From: JAPOXR01 sp965219635
Lineage (GTDB): Bacteria > Pseudomonadota > Alphaproteobacteria > Rhodobacterales > Rhodobacteraceae
Direction of reading: 5' to 3'
Assembly (NCBI GenBank): GCA_965219635.1
Contig: OZ244783.1
Location: 3,906,001-3,970,000 of the forward strand
Length of the DNA stretch: 64,000 nucleotides
A model generated the notes under the pieces. It did no database searches, had not been told where the DNA came from, and saw nothing but the letters and a program-made list of their open reading frames with translations. The translations under genes were made by a program, and so were the position numbers. Of this stretch, positions 1 to 8,821 are shown one piece after another. How positions within the stretch are numbered: position 1 is the stretch's first letter; every line of letters starts with the position of its first letter.

Positions 1-1
1 T

Positions 2-247
2 CCAGAAAGCGACTTCCAGTTCGTCAGCCATGTTTCGCGGATGGGAGTGAACAGCAATATCCGGCTGGTTCTGGAAGCCGAAGACCGCGAGTTTCGCAGG
101 GGCAGGCGGGGAAGGGTGTTGGAACGCTGGTTCAACGTCAATCTCTATCTGCAGGCCTACCAATCCATGACACTGGATCAGCAGGCCGAGCTTGAACGTT
201 TGAGGAAGGCCAACATCCGGGTGCCCAACGCGCCGCCAACATTTTAG
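2..247 (+). CDS. C-terminal part of a DUF3035-like (BamF-type) protein
   Basis: The reading frame is open from the left edge of the window, so this is the 3' end of a longer gene; an internal ATG at 41 is probably not the start. The visible 81 residues contain an N-x-N-I-R-x-V-L-E segment, a basic stretch, and a final L-x-x-Q-A-E-L-E-R-L-R-K helix, which resembles the tail of DUF3035 lipoproteins (BamF in Caulobacter, part of the outer-membrane beta-barrel assembly machinery). The position just upstream of two M16 proteases is also where DUF3035 genes are often found in alphaproteobacteria. The family assignment is inferred from a short tail plus context; the N-terminal lipobox cannot be seen. 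Confidence 0.5.
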   Translation, partial: PESDFQFVSHVSRMGVNSNIRLVLEAEDREFRRGRRGRVLERWFNVNLYLQAYQSMTLDQQAELERLRKANIRVPNAPPTF

Positions 248-340
248 TAGGACGCCCGTCGGCATCAAGTTTTTGTGCACTGCTTGCAACTGGGCAAGCA
301 GTCGTAGGAAAACGAACCGATTTGAAGACGGAGATTACTG

Positions 341-1678
341 ATGACACCAAGAATGGGGTCGTTCCTGCTGACGGCAACGATTGCGGCCATCCCCGTTGCC
401 GGGTTTGCCGAGCAGGCAATCAGCAGTTTCACGCTGGAGAATGGGCTTGAGGTGGTGGTGATAGAGGACCATCGGGCTCCAGCTGTTACGCAAATGCTAT
501 GGTACAAGGTCGGTGCCGCGGATGAGCCGCCGGGACAATCGGGGATAGCTCACTTCCTTGAGCACATGATGTTTCGCGGGACCGAGATGTATGCCGGAGG
601 AGAGTTCCAGAAGACAGTGGAATTGCTTGGCGGCAGCGAGAACGGGTTCACCAGCCGCGACTATTCGGGGTACTTTCAAAGGGTAGCCAACGACAGGCTT
701 GAAACCGTGATGGCGCTCGAGGCCGACAGGATGTCAAACCTCCTGCTTTCGGAAGAGGACATCGTGGTTGAAAGGCAGGTGGTGCTAGAAGAGAGGAATG
801 AGCGAACGGATTCCAATCCCCATTCACTCTTTTCCGAACAACGGGCTGCCGCGCTTTACCTGAACCATCCATACGGCACTCCTGTAATCGGATGGCGTCA
901 CGAGATTGAGGGCCTGGGTCGTGATGAACTGCTCCAATTCTACAGGAAATACTACGCTCCCAATAACGCGACGCTCATCATCGCTGGTGATGTGCAGCCC
1001 GATCAGGTTCGGGAGTTGGCCATCAAGCACTATGGCGGAATAGCGCCCAATCCGGAACTTGAGCCTCGCAACAGGCCGCAGGAACCACCACATTTGGCCC
1101 CGAGGCGCCTGACGGCAAGCGACCCGAGGGTCGCGCAACCTTACTTGGTCCGGCAGTATCTCGCTCCGGAAAGAAACCCGGGAGATCAGGAACAGGCAGC
1201 TGCCCTCGAGATACTGGCCGAAATCCTTGGAGGAGGCGTAACGGCGGTGCTCAACAGAAAGCTGGAGATCGAGGACAAGATCGCCGTCTATGTTTCGGCC
1301 TTCTATGATGGAACTTCAGTCGACCGCACATCGTTCGGGTTCGTCGTCATGCCGGTGCCCGGTGTTTCTCTTGAGGATGCAGAGAGCGCTCTCGATGAGG
1401 CGCTTGAGGAATTCATGGAAGCTGGTGTCGATGAAGATCAGTTGGCCCGAATAAAGTCGCGGATCAGGGCGGCGTGGATATACGGACAGGACAATGTGCG
1501 TGAACAGGCGGACCGCTACGGGCGAGCGCTCACCATGGGGTTGACGGTGGATGATGTGCAGGCCTGGCCGGGCGTTCTTCAGGCGGTGACTGGTGAAGAT
1601 GTAGTCACGGCTGCTGCGGACGTACTGAACATGAGGAATTCGGTTACGGGCTGGCTGACTGGCGAGGAGGCGCAATGA
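341..1678 (+). CDS. M16 family zinc metallopeptidase (catalytic member)
   Basis: This 445-residue protein starts with a signal peptide (hydrophobic segment about residues 8-22, ending G-F-A-E) and is probably periplasmic. The inverted zinc motif HFLEH lies at residues 71-75, with H71 and H75 as ligands and E74 as catalytic base. A Glu in the E-E-R-N-E-R segment near residues 150-154 is placed as the third ligand. Insulinase/pitrilysin family enzymes cut peptides inside a closed chamber formed by two related halves. The next gene encodes the related partner and overlaps this stop by 4 nt, so the two are probably co-translated and form a heterodimer. The physiological substrate is not known. 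Confidence 0.92.
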   Translation: MTPRMGSFLLTATIAAIPVAGFAEQAISSFTLENGLEVVVIEDHRAPAVTQMLWYKVGAADEPPGQSGIAHFLEHMMFRGTEMYAGGEFQKTVELLGGSENGFTSRDYSGYFQRVANDRLETVMALEADRMSNLLLSEEDIVVERQVVLEERNERTDSNPHSLFSEQRAAALYLNHPYGTPVIGWRHEIEGLGRDELLQFYRKYYAPNNATLIIAGDVQPDQVRELAIKHYGGIAPNPELEPRNRPQEPPHLAPRRLTASDPRVAQPYLVRQYLAPERNPGDQEQAAALEILAEILGGGVTAVLNRKLEIEDKIAVYVSAFYDGTSVDRTSFGFVVMPVPGVSLEDAESALDEALEEFMEAGVDEDQLARIKSRIRAAWIYGQDNVREQADRYGRALTMGLTVDDVQAWPGVLQAVTGEDVVTAAADVLNMRNSVTGWLTGEEAQ

Positions 1679-2997
1679 TGCGGTTCGTCAGATCAGGACT
1701 GATAGCGGTTGCATTGAGCATCCCAGTTGCCGCTGATGCGATCGAGATTCAGGAAATCGTCACTCCGGCCGGGATCCAGGCCTGGCTGGTAGAGGATCAT
1801 TCGATACCGTTCGCGGCTCTTGAAATCAGGTTCAGGGGAGGGGCGGGCATCGAAGCGGACAGCAAGCTCGGATCGACCTACCTGATGTCGGGGCTCCTGA
1901 ACGAGGGTGCAGGCGACCTGGATGCGATCGCATTCCAGGAGCGTCAGGAGGAGCTTGCGGTCAAGCTTAGCTTTGACGCTTACACACAGTCCTTCGCCGT
2001 GTCGTATCAGTTCCTTACCGAGAACCGCGATGAGTCGATCGAGCTGCTCAGGCTGGCCTTGACCGAACCGCGTTTCGATGAGGAGCCGTTCGAGAGGGTT
2101 CGCGGGCAGGTCCTGTCGGTCATTGCCGACCAGGACAAGGATCCCGAGGAAATTGCATCGCTGGAACTCAGGCGACTGCAATTCGGCGACCATCCCTTTG
2201 GCCGGCGCCTGGAAGGGTCTGCCGAAACCGTTTCGGCGCTGACCACGCAGGACATGCATGACATTCATGCGCGGGGCTTGACCCGCGCCGGTGTCGTCGT
2301 CGGCGCTGCCGGGGATTTGACTGCCGAGGAACTGGCAACAGTGATCGATCGTTTGCTAGGGGATCTTCCGAGGGAGGGGCCGGAATTGCCGGAAACGCCC
2401 CAATACGCTCTTGAGCAAGGAGTCACGATCTCGGAGTTTCCCTCGCCGCAATCGGTCGTGCAATTCGCCCATGAGGGCCTGTTGCGCGCCGACCCTGATT
2501 TCCTGACGGCATATGTGCTCAACGAGATTTTTGGCGGGCGGGGGTTCAGCGCAAGGCTTAACGAGGAGGTTCGGATCAAGCGCGGCCTGACATACGGAAT
2601 CGGAACGTACCTGGTCGGATACAGCGATTTCGGGCTGCTGATCGGGCAGTTCAGTACCGCAAACGAGCGTGTGACAGATGCCATCGAGGTGGTAAGAAAC
2701 GAGTGGAAGCGTATGGCCGAAGAAGGCGTCACTCAACAGGAGCTTGATGACGCAAAGACATATTTGACCGGGGCCTATCCGCTGCGTTTTGATGGCAACA
2801 GCGCCATCGCCAGAATTCTTGCGGGAATGCAATTCGACTATCAGCCTGCTTCCTATGTGTTGTACAGAAACGACATGGTCAATGCGTTGACGTTGGAGGA
2901 GATCAATGCTGTTGCCCGGCGGTTGCTGAAGCCAGACGAACTGCATTTTATGGTTGTCGGCATGCCGGATAGTGTTGACGGCAGGGCTGACTACTGA
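1675..2997 (+). CDS. M16 family peptidase-like partner subunit lacking HxxEH
   Basis: The start codon overlaps the upstream M16 stop (ATGA), indicating translational coupling. The 440-residue product has a signal peptide (about residues 1-22) and the full M16 fold, but the segment matching the zinc site reads Y-L-M-S-G-L-L-N-E-G instead of HxxEH, so it cannot bind catalytic zinc. In two-subunit M16 enzymes such a half supplies the substrate-binding wall; the conserved R-L-N-E-E-V-R-I-K-R-G-L-T-Y-G region around residues 297-311 is typical of that half. Function as the non-catalytic partner of the previous protein is inferred from the family and the overlap. Confidence 0.9.
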   Translation: MMRFVRSGLIAVALSIPVAADAIEIQEIVTPAGIQAWLVEDHSIPFAALEIRFRGGAGIEADSKLGSTYLMSGLLNEGAGDLDAIAFQERQEELAVKLSFDAYTQSFAVSYQFLTENRDESIELLRLALTEPRFDEEPFERVRGQVLSVIADQDKDPEEIASLELRRLQFGDHPFGRRLEGSAETVSALTTQDMHDIHARGLTRAGVVVGAAGDLTAEELATVIDRLLGDLPREGPELPETPQYALEQGVTISEFPSPQSVVQFAHEGLLRADPDFLTAYVLNEIFGGRGFSARLNEEVRIKRGLTYGIGTYLVGYSDFGLLIGQFSTANERVTDAIEVVRNEWKRMAEEGVTQQELDDAKTYLTGAYPLRFDGNSAIARILAGMQFDYQPASYVLYRNDMVNALTLEEINAVARRLLKPDELHFMVVGMPDSVDGRADY

Positions 2998-3018
2998 GTT
3001 GAAGCTTGCGGGGGAGCC

Positions 3019-4908
3019 TTGATCGGCCGATTGCGCCAAATGCAGACATCGGAAGGAGGACAGGCCCGGATCCGAAGACGGGTAAAGCGGCTCGATGAAG
3101 CCGCCATCAACCGCATCGCCGCAGGCGAAGTGGTTGAGCGCCCAGCCTCGGTCGTAAAGGAACTTCTTGAGAATTCGATAGATGCGGGGGCCAGCAGGAT
3201 CACCGTTTCCTGCAGCAATGGCGGCAAGTCCCTGATCCGTGTCGTGGACGATGGATGCGGCATTGCTGCCGAGGACCTTCCTCTTGCCGTTGCGCGGCAC
3301 GCCACGTCCAAGTCGGACGGCGCTGATCTCATGAATATCAGCACCTTCGGCTTTCGCGGAGAGGCGCTTCCGTCAATGGGAGCAGCAGGGCGCCTGACGA
3401 TCACGAGCCGAGAGACCGGCGCTCCATCGGCCCACATGATTACGGTCGATGGTGGCCGGGTTTCCGCAGTCCGGCCTGCTGCCCTGAGTGGAGGCACAGT
3501 TGTCGAACTGACGGACCTCTTTCGCTCGACACCGGCTCGGTTGAAGTTCCTGCGCTCTGATCGTGCCGAAAGCCGCGCCATTTCAGATGCGGTCAGGATA
3601 CTTGCGCTCGCCGAGCCGCACATCGCATTCGAGTTGCTGGATGTCTCGCGGGATGGGAAGCAACGAAGTGTGCTGAAATTCGAGGCATGCGGGGGCTCCC
3701 GGCCCGAGGCAATTCGGGAGCGGCTTGACCTGATCGTGGGCGAGGACTTCTCTCCGAACGCCATACCGGTCGATGCAGAACGCGGCGGCACCAGCCTTCA
3801 CGGTTATTGCGCGCTTCCAACCTACCATCGCGGTTCGTCCGGTCACCAATACGGGTTCGTCAATGGCCGTCCGGTGAAGGACAAGTTGTTCTTCGGAGTG
3901 CTCAAGGCTGTATACGGAGACATGATCCCCAAGGGCAGGTTCCCTGTTGCAGGACTTTTCCTTGAGTGCCCTCCCACCGAAGTCGATGTGAATGTGCATC
4001 CGACAAAGGCCGAGGTGAGGTTCAGGGACGCAGGCAACGTAAGGGGTTTGATCGTCGGCGCATTGAGGGCGGCGCTAGCACAGGAAGGGCACCGGTCGTC
4101 GTCTACCCTGTCAATGGCGATGCTCGGTGCCGGCCGGTCCGCCGGTTCGAGGCCCCTGGCAAGCCGGCAAACCCGATACACGCCCGCGGCACAAGTATCC
4201 ATGCAGCCGCCTTTGGGCCAGCATGAGAGTGAGGCGGCAACTCCATTCCGGGACATGTTTGGCGAACTGCCTCCCAGTGCGGAAATTCCGCCTGAAGCCG
4301 GCCCAAGGGAATTGGATTTTCCGCTGGGTGCGGCCAGGGCGCAGTTGCATGACAACTACATCGTTGCCCAGACGGCCGAAGGAATGGTGATCGTTGACCA
4401 GCATGCCGCCCACGAGCGGCTGGTCTACGAAGACTTGAAGGCCAGGTTTGCATCTGGTGGCGTGAAGCCGCAGGCGATGCTGGTGCCCCAAGTCGTTGAT
4501 CTCCCGGAACGCGATCGGACACGGATTCTTGCTCTTGCTCCCCGTCTGGAAAAACATGGCCTGTCGATCGAACCATTCGGTCCCAAGGGCGTCGCCATTA
4601 CTGCGGTCCCTGCAATTCTCGACCGGTCCATTGACGGGCCGGGATTGGTCCGGGACATCCTTGACCTTGCGGACGAGGAGTTGGAAACCGATGGTGCGGA
4701 TGCGCTGGAGGAAAGGGTGAATGAGGTGCTGAGCCGGATGTCATGCCATGGATCAGTTCGCGCGGGCCGGAGAATGACTGTCGAGGAAATGAATGCCCTG
4801 CTGCGCGGGATGGAAAACACGCCGGGTTCTGGGCAGTGCAATCACGGACGCCCGACATACATCTCGCTGTCGTTGGCCGATATCGAAAAGCTGTTTGGCC
4901 GCAGATGA
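3019..4908 (+). CDS. mutL: DNA mismatch repair protein MutL
   Basis: MutL links mismatch recognition by MutS to strand incision. The N-terminal GHKL ATPase motifs are clear: E-L-L-E-N-S-I-D-A-G-A, D-D-G-C-G-I and G-F-R-G-E-A-L. The C-terminal domain carries the metal-dependent nicking motif DQHAAHERLVYE and a G-Q-C-N-H-G-R-P-T motif near the end, so this is an endonuclease-type MutL, as expected in bacteria lacking MutH. Length (629 residues) is normal. The start is uncertain: TTG at 3019 follows a purine-rich GGGGGAG, while ATG at 3040 is in frame and gives a more usual N-terminus. It begins 21 nt after the M16 pair. Confidence 0.97.
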   Translation: MIGRLRQMQTSEGGQARIRRRVKRLDEAAINRIAAGEVVERPASVVKELLENSIDAGASRITVSCSNGGKSLIRVVDDGCGIAAEDLPLAVARHATSKSDGADLMNISTFGFRGEALPSMGAAGRLTITSRETGAPSAHMITVDGGRVSAVRPAALSGGTVVELTDLFRSTPARLKFLRSDRAESRAISDAVRILALAEPHIAFELLDVSRDGKQRSVLKFEACGGSRPEAIRERLDLIVGEDFSPNAIPVDAERGGTSLHGYCALPTYHRGSSGHQYGFVNGRPVKDKLFFGVLKAVYGDMIPKGRFPVAGLFLECPPTEVDVNVHPTKAEVRFRDAGNVRGLIVGALRAALAQEGHRSSSTLSMAMLGAGRSAGSRPLASRQTRYTPAAQVSMQPPLGQHESEAATPFRDMFGELPPSAEIPPEAGPRELDFPLGAARAQLHDNYIVAQTAEGMVIVDQHAAHERLVYEDLKARFASGGVKPQAMLVPQVVDLPERDRTRILALAPRLEKHGLSIEPFGPKGVAITAVPAILDRSIDGPGLVRDILDLADEELETDGADALEERVNEVLSRMSCHGSVRAGRRMTVEEMNALLRGMENTPGSGQCNHGRPTYISLSLADIEKLFGRR

Positions 4909-5417
4909 GAACCCGCCCATCACTGGAGCGCCGCATGCGCTGGCAGGCATCGGCGAGGAACACAAGATTCTGAGGGTGCTGGCCGGAAACGCCTGGTATT
5001 GCGCTCGAGGGTCCAGGCGGAGCGGCTGCGAGAATTGAGGGTGACCATGAGGTCTTGGGCCTTGAGTAGCTGCGCTCGTCGCGTGCAATTCCTCTGATGG
5101 CATTGAGTTTCGTGGTAACGCTTGCCGGATTGCAAAATCGAGCGGCTACCTTGCCCGGTGAATGCCGGGAGAAGTAGGGGCGGTTGCCGGGGGCAGGAAG
5201 CAAATCGCTTTGGCTGCCACTGATCTCAAGCGCAGCGGCTTCATGATCCGGCAACGCAATCTCTTGTTTGCGGCTGACTTCTCGGCAATGATCCCAGATC
5301 ATTGAAGGTGGCGCAGAATGAACTCGCCATGTATGCCGCACCAGCCTTAGTAGCATGCGAGATTTGGACAGAGTTGCCGGATGATAGAGAGTTCCAAACC
5401 AGAAAATCGTTTCTGCC
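4909..5417. other. Intergenic region, no gene recognised
   Basis: About 500 bases between mutL and the first glycosyltransferase. Open frames here have no recognisable protein similarity. A short hairpin (CCGGG arms, 5154-5158 and 5165-5169) is visible but has no T-run. It may hold the promoter of the glycosyltransferases. Confidence 0.4.
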
Positions 5418-6353
5418 ATGCGGGATGAAATGACATCCGAATTGCCGGCTGCGAACACCTCCGACGAGGTCAAAATCCGTGGCTACTTCATCAACGTTTC
5501 CCGAATGTCGCGGCGGCGGGTGTTCATGCAGGAACAGATCGAAGTCGCCGGGCTCGGGGAGGCAATTCACCGTTGGAAGGCAGTGGATGCCGCAGATCCA
5601 AATGATCTGGCCGCAGCATCGTACACGCCGGGGCATTGGCGTTCACCGAAGTGGGAACTGACGCCGACTGAAATCGCGATATTTGAGAGTCATCGCAACA
5701 TCTGGAAGCACATGATCGAACTTGGCATGCCGTTCGTTCTGGTGCTGGAAGATGACATGTTTCTGGCCCGCGAGTTCCGGTCCAGTCTGCTAGGCATCTT
5801 GTCTGCATCCGTGGAATTTGACGTCATCAAACTCGACAGGGTTCCAAGGGCTCGACGATTTGGTCCCAGCCTTCCTCTCAAATCAGGTTCGGGAACGACG
5901 ATGCCAGGCTGTGAACTCCGCCCGATGCTTCAGAACATCAACAGTGCCGGGGGGTATCTGGTGTCAACCACAGGAGCTCGAAAACTGGTCGAGTGGTCCA
6001 CCCCGTATTGGGATGGGGTAGATGATTTCCTGTTTCGTCCTCGGCCAGGATACCGGTTGTTGCAGTGTTTCCCGGCCATCTGTGCGCAATGCCTGACTAC
6101 CAAGTCTGTAAACACCAGCCAGGATCGTTATGCAGAATTGCTGCATGGCGAACTGCCGGTTGGAGAATCCAAGCAGGTAAGGAACAAGGGGCCAATACCC
6201 TATCGCATGATGCGGGAGTCCCAGCGTGGCCTCAGGAGACTCTGGAGAAGGATCAGGCATGATCCCAATCTTCAGAAGAGCGGCGGGTTAATCTGCGAAG
6301 TGCCATTGACCTCGGATCTTGAGGACATTCGGCGCACGCATGATCGGGACTGA
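5418..6353 (+). CDS. Glycosyltransferase family 25 (LPS-type)
   Basis: The 311-residue product looks like a GT25 enzyme, the family that adds sugars such as galactose to the lipooligosaccharide core. The start of the domain (Y-F-I-N-V-S-R-M-S-R-R), the segment L-T-P-T-E-I-A-I-F-E-S-H, the nucleotide-sugar/metal motif V-L-E-D-D-M near residue 112, and the G-G-Y-L-V-S-T-T-G-A-R acceptor-side segment are all present in order. The ~80 C-terminal residues are basic and not recognised. No signal peptide is visible, so it should act on the cytoplasmic face of the membrane. A second glycosyltransferase follows 132 bp downstream in the same direction. The acceptor and donor sugars cannot be told from sequence. 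Confidence 0.85.
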   Translation: MRDEMTSELPAANTSDEVKIRGYFINVSRMSRRRVFMQEQIEVAGLGEAIHRWKAVDAADPNDLAAASYTPGHWRSPKWELTPTEIAIFESHRNIWKHMIELGMPFVLVLEDDMFLAREFRSSLLGILSASVEFDVIKLDRVPRARRFGPSLPLKSGSGTTMPGCELRPMLQNINSAGGYLVSTTGARKLVEWSTPYWDGVDDFLFRPRPGYRLLQCFPAICAQCLTTKSVNTSQDRYAELLHGELPVGESKQVRNKGPIPYRMMRESQRGLRRLWRRIRHDPNLQKSGGLICEVPLTSDLEDIRRTHDRD

Positions 6354-6485
6354 TGGCTTCAGATCTTGCCAGACTGACATGGCGTGACTTCCGTTCAGGT
6401 AGTGAAGGATGTCAGAACAGGCGACGTTCTGTTGTAGTCGATCCAAAACTTGGCAGCGGCCGTGATCTGACGGAAGTGGGATGAG

Positions 6486-7568
6486 ATGACTCCTGGCCGA
6501 CTTCCACTGGTAGTGGTTCCCAACTTTCACCGGCGCTTTACAGGTGTGTCTGCAACCATCAGGTCACTGGTGCCGGTTCAACGGCGTTTACTGGAAGTTG
6601 GCGTTGTTGATGCAGGCAAGCTGGAACTTGACGGTGAGTGGTCGTTCCTCAATGTCGCAATCGGCGGATTTCGGCAGCCTGCGAGTGGATCGTTCCGGGT
6701 GTGGCATGCGCGACGGCACCTTGAGATGCTGGCTGGACTGCTGCTTCGCGATGTACTGCGGCAACGCTGGAGACTGGTCTTTACGACTGCGTCAGGCCGA
6801 AACCCTGGCTGGTTGACGAGGCTGCTGATCAGCCGGGTGGATGCTGTGGTTGCCGCGTCGCGTCTGGCTGCCGAACAACGTGCCCCGAATGCTTTGGTCA
6901 TTCACCATGGGGTCGATTGCGATCTCTTCTGTCCTATTGAAGAAAGCAGCGGGAAGGGTCCGGAACGCATGTATCCCGGCAAACGCCTGATCGGTTATCT
7001 GGGCCGGATCCGGCCGGAAAAGGGGACAGACACTTTTGTGGATGCCATGATCCGGGTTCTGCCCCGCTACCCCGATTGTATCGCAGTTCTCGCGGGTTCC
7101 TGCCGTCCTGAACACCGGAAGTTCAAGTCGATGATGGAGTCACGAATTCAAGCTGCAAACCTCGAGGACCGGATCATTTTCATGGGCCATAAAGAGCGCC
7201 ATGGCCTGGTGGAACTTTACCAACAGCTGGAGTTGCTTGTGGCTCCATCAAGGCATGAAGGCTTCGGGCTGGCCCCTTTGGAGGCGATGGCTTGCGGAAC
7301 GCCGGTAATCGTCACCAGAACCGGTGCCTGGCCCGAATTGATCGACGAAGAAGTTGGAGCATTCATTGAGGCCGGCGACTGCAAGTCACTTGAGGAACAG
7401 GTTGAGCGCATGCTGTCTGATCCTGCCCGGACCCGGGAAATGGGACGCACCGCCCGAAGGAGGGCAGTTGACAGGCATTCCGTGGCAGTCGAGGCTGAAG
7501 CGCTCGTGGCGCTCTATAAGCGCCTGATTGGTGCAGAACTCGCCCGGCAGGAAAGTTCGGGAATCTGA
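6486..7568 (+). CDS. Glycosyltransferase family 4
   Basis: A GT-B fold retaining glycosyltransferase of 360 residues. The C-terminal half has the GT4 hallmarks: G-Y-L-G-R-I-R-P-E-K-G-T-D for phosphate binding and the E-G-F-G-L-A-P-L-E-A-M-A-C-G-T-P-V EX7E motif that binds the sugar nucleotide. The N-terminal half has the short acceptor domain with V-I-H-H-G-V-D at its end. It resembles LPS core transferases of the alphaproteobacterial LpsE/LpsD type. Together with the preceding GT25 gene it forms a two-gene envelope-sugar locus between mutL and dapB. Specificity is not determined. Confidence 0.88.
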   Translation: MTPGRLPLVVVPNFHRRFTGVSATIRSLVPVQRRLLEVGVVDAGKLELDGEWSFLNVAIGGFRQPASGSFRVWHARRHLEMLAGLLLRDVLRQRWRLVFTTASGRNPGWLTRLLISRVDAVVAASRLAAEQRAPNALVIHHGVDCDLFCPIEESSGKGPERMYPGKRLIGYLGRIRPEKGTDTFVDAMIRVLPRYPDCIAVLAGSCRPEHRKFKSMMESRIQAANLEDRIIFMGHKERHGLVELYQQLELLVAPSRHEGFGLAPLEAMACGTPVIVTRTGAWPELIDEEVGAFIEAGDCKSLEEQVERMLSDPARTREMGRTARRRAVDRHSVAVEAEALVALYKRLIGAELARQESSGI

Positions 7569-7616
7569 CAGAGCCAACCGGTCAATAATTGTGTGCTGTT
7601 CCGCAGCGGAATTGCC

Positions 7617-8447
7617 TCAATGCGCGCTGCCCTGGCTGGAGTTGAGCCCGAGCACATCGGTCATGTCGTATTCTCCAAACGGTTTGTCCTGTCCCCATAT
7701 CGCCGCCTGGATTGCACCGCGAGCATAGATCTTCCTGTCGGTGGCGATATGGCGCAGAATGATCCGCTCACCGTCGGCTGCGAAAATAACGTCGTGTTCT
7801 CCAACCACATCTCCGCCTCGCACTGCAGCATAGCCGATTGATCCCCTGGTTCGCGGGCCCGAATTGCCGACATGAAAGCCAGGCACAGCGTTGGGTACTG
7901 CTTTTCCGCGGCCAGACATGGCTGCCTGGCCGAGCATCAAGGCCGTACCTGACGGGGAGTCGACCTTGTAGCGGTGGTGGGACTCGAGCACCTCGATGTC
8001 GAAGTCCTCATTCAGTGCGGCGGCGACTCTTTCTGTAAGGCCTGCAAGCAGGTTGATGCCAAGGCTCATGTTACCGGCCCTGACAATCACGGCTTCCCGC
8101 GCGGCAGTGGCAAGTTCGTCAAGGTGGTTACTGGTCAGTCCGGTTGTTCCGATGACATGGACACTCCCGTGCTCTCGAGCGGCTGCAGAATTCGCGATGG
8201 TTGCGTCTGGAGTCGTGAAATCGATTATCGCGTCGGTACTGCTGAAAGCCTTCGACGGTTCGGACTGGATGATGACCTCCGGCCCGGATGCAGGGACGCA
8301 TTGATTGACCGGCTTTCCGAGCCATGGGTGTCCTGGCATCTCGGTCGCACCGGTCAACAGAATGTCATCACGCTCCTCAATGAAGGCGGCCAGCGTACCG
8401 CCCATCCGTCCGGAGATCCCGGTAATTCCAATTCGCAACCTCTCCAT
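7617..8447 (-). CDS. dapB: 4-hydroxy-tetrahydrodipicolinate reductase
   Basis: DapB reduces 4-hydroxy-tetrahydrodipicolinate with NAD(P)H in the lysine/diaminopimelate pathway. The N-terminal dinucleotide fold has G-I-T-G-I-S-G-R-M-G, and the catalytic segment E-S-H-H-R-Y-K-V-D-S-P-S-G-T-A carries the conserved His-His and Lys. The open frame extends 30 codons further upstream, but ATG at 8447 is chosen because GGAGAAG sits 5-6 nt before it and the product then begins right at the Rossmann strand; it gives 276 residues, the normal length. It ends 48 bp from the end of the GT4 gene, tail to tail. Confidence 0.97.
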   Translation of the reverse strand: MERLRIGITGISGRMGGTLAAFIEERDDILLTGATEMPGHPWLGKPVNQCVPASGPEVIIQSEPSKAFSSTDAIIDFTTPDATIANSAAAREHGSVHVIGTTGLTSNHLDELATAAREAVIVRAGNMSLGINLLAGLTERVAAALNEDFDIEVLESHHRYKVDSPSGTALMLGQAAMSGRGKAVPNAVPGFHVGNSGPRTRGSIGYAAVRGGDVVGEHDVIFAADGERIILRHIATDRKIYARGAIQAAIWGQDKPFGEYDMTDVLGLNSSQGSAH

Positions 8448-8702
8448 CGAGCTTCTCCGAATTTGCCGCCTGCTGTTCGTCCATGCAGGCCTGCGCGAGA
8501 CCCTATCCCGGCAATTGCATTCGGGCAAACCGGACAATCTACCGACCGCAGTGGATTGGAAGGTCTCCTATTGCACTATCGGAAGATGCTGCCGAAACCT
8601 TGCCATGATGCACCATTGCGGCGCAGGCGGCTGCTCTTTCGGTCAGGTGGCCCGGCATGACAGCAACTGCGCGTCTTGTTTCAAGTTACTGGCCGGGTGG
8701 TT

Positions 8703-8770
8703 ACTGAACCGGAACCGGTTCAGTGCAGGTTGATTGACGGGCCATCGGTCATTGGCTCCATGGCCCGTCA
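8703..8770 (-). terminator. Two hairpins downstream of pnp
   Basis: Two strong inverted repeats sit between pnp and dapB. The first (8703-8724) has 10-bp perfect arms ACTGAACCGG/CCGGTTCAGT with a 2-nt centre. The second has 10-bp arms (8735-8744 and 8761-8770) with a 16-nt loop. Neither has a clear T-run, so they may stabilise or terminate the pnp transcript rather than act as simple intrinsic terminators. Confidence 0.55.
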
Positions 8771-8821
8771 CTGTTGCCGCGTTGGCGGCGAGCCCGGGAT
8801 GGGCCGCCGCCTGGTAGTGGT

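Noticed and set aside
2356..3300. Long minus-strand frame across the second M16 gene and mutL
   Set aside because: It spans two well-supported plus-strand genes and has no recognisable domains.
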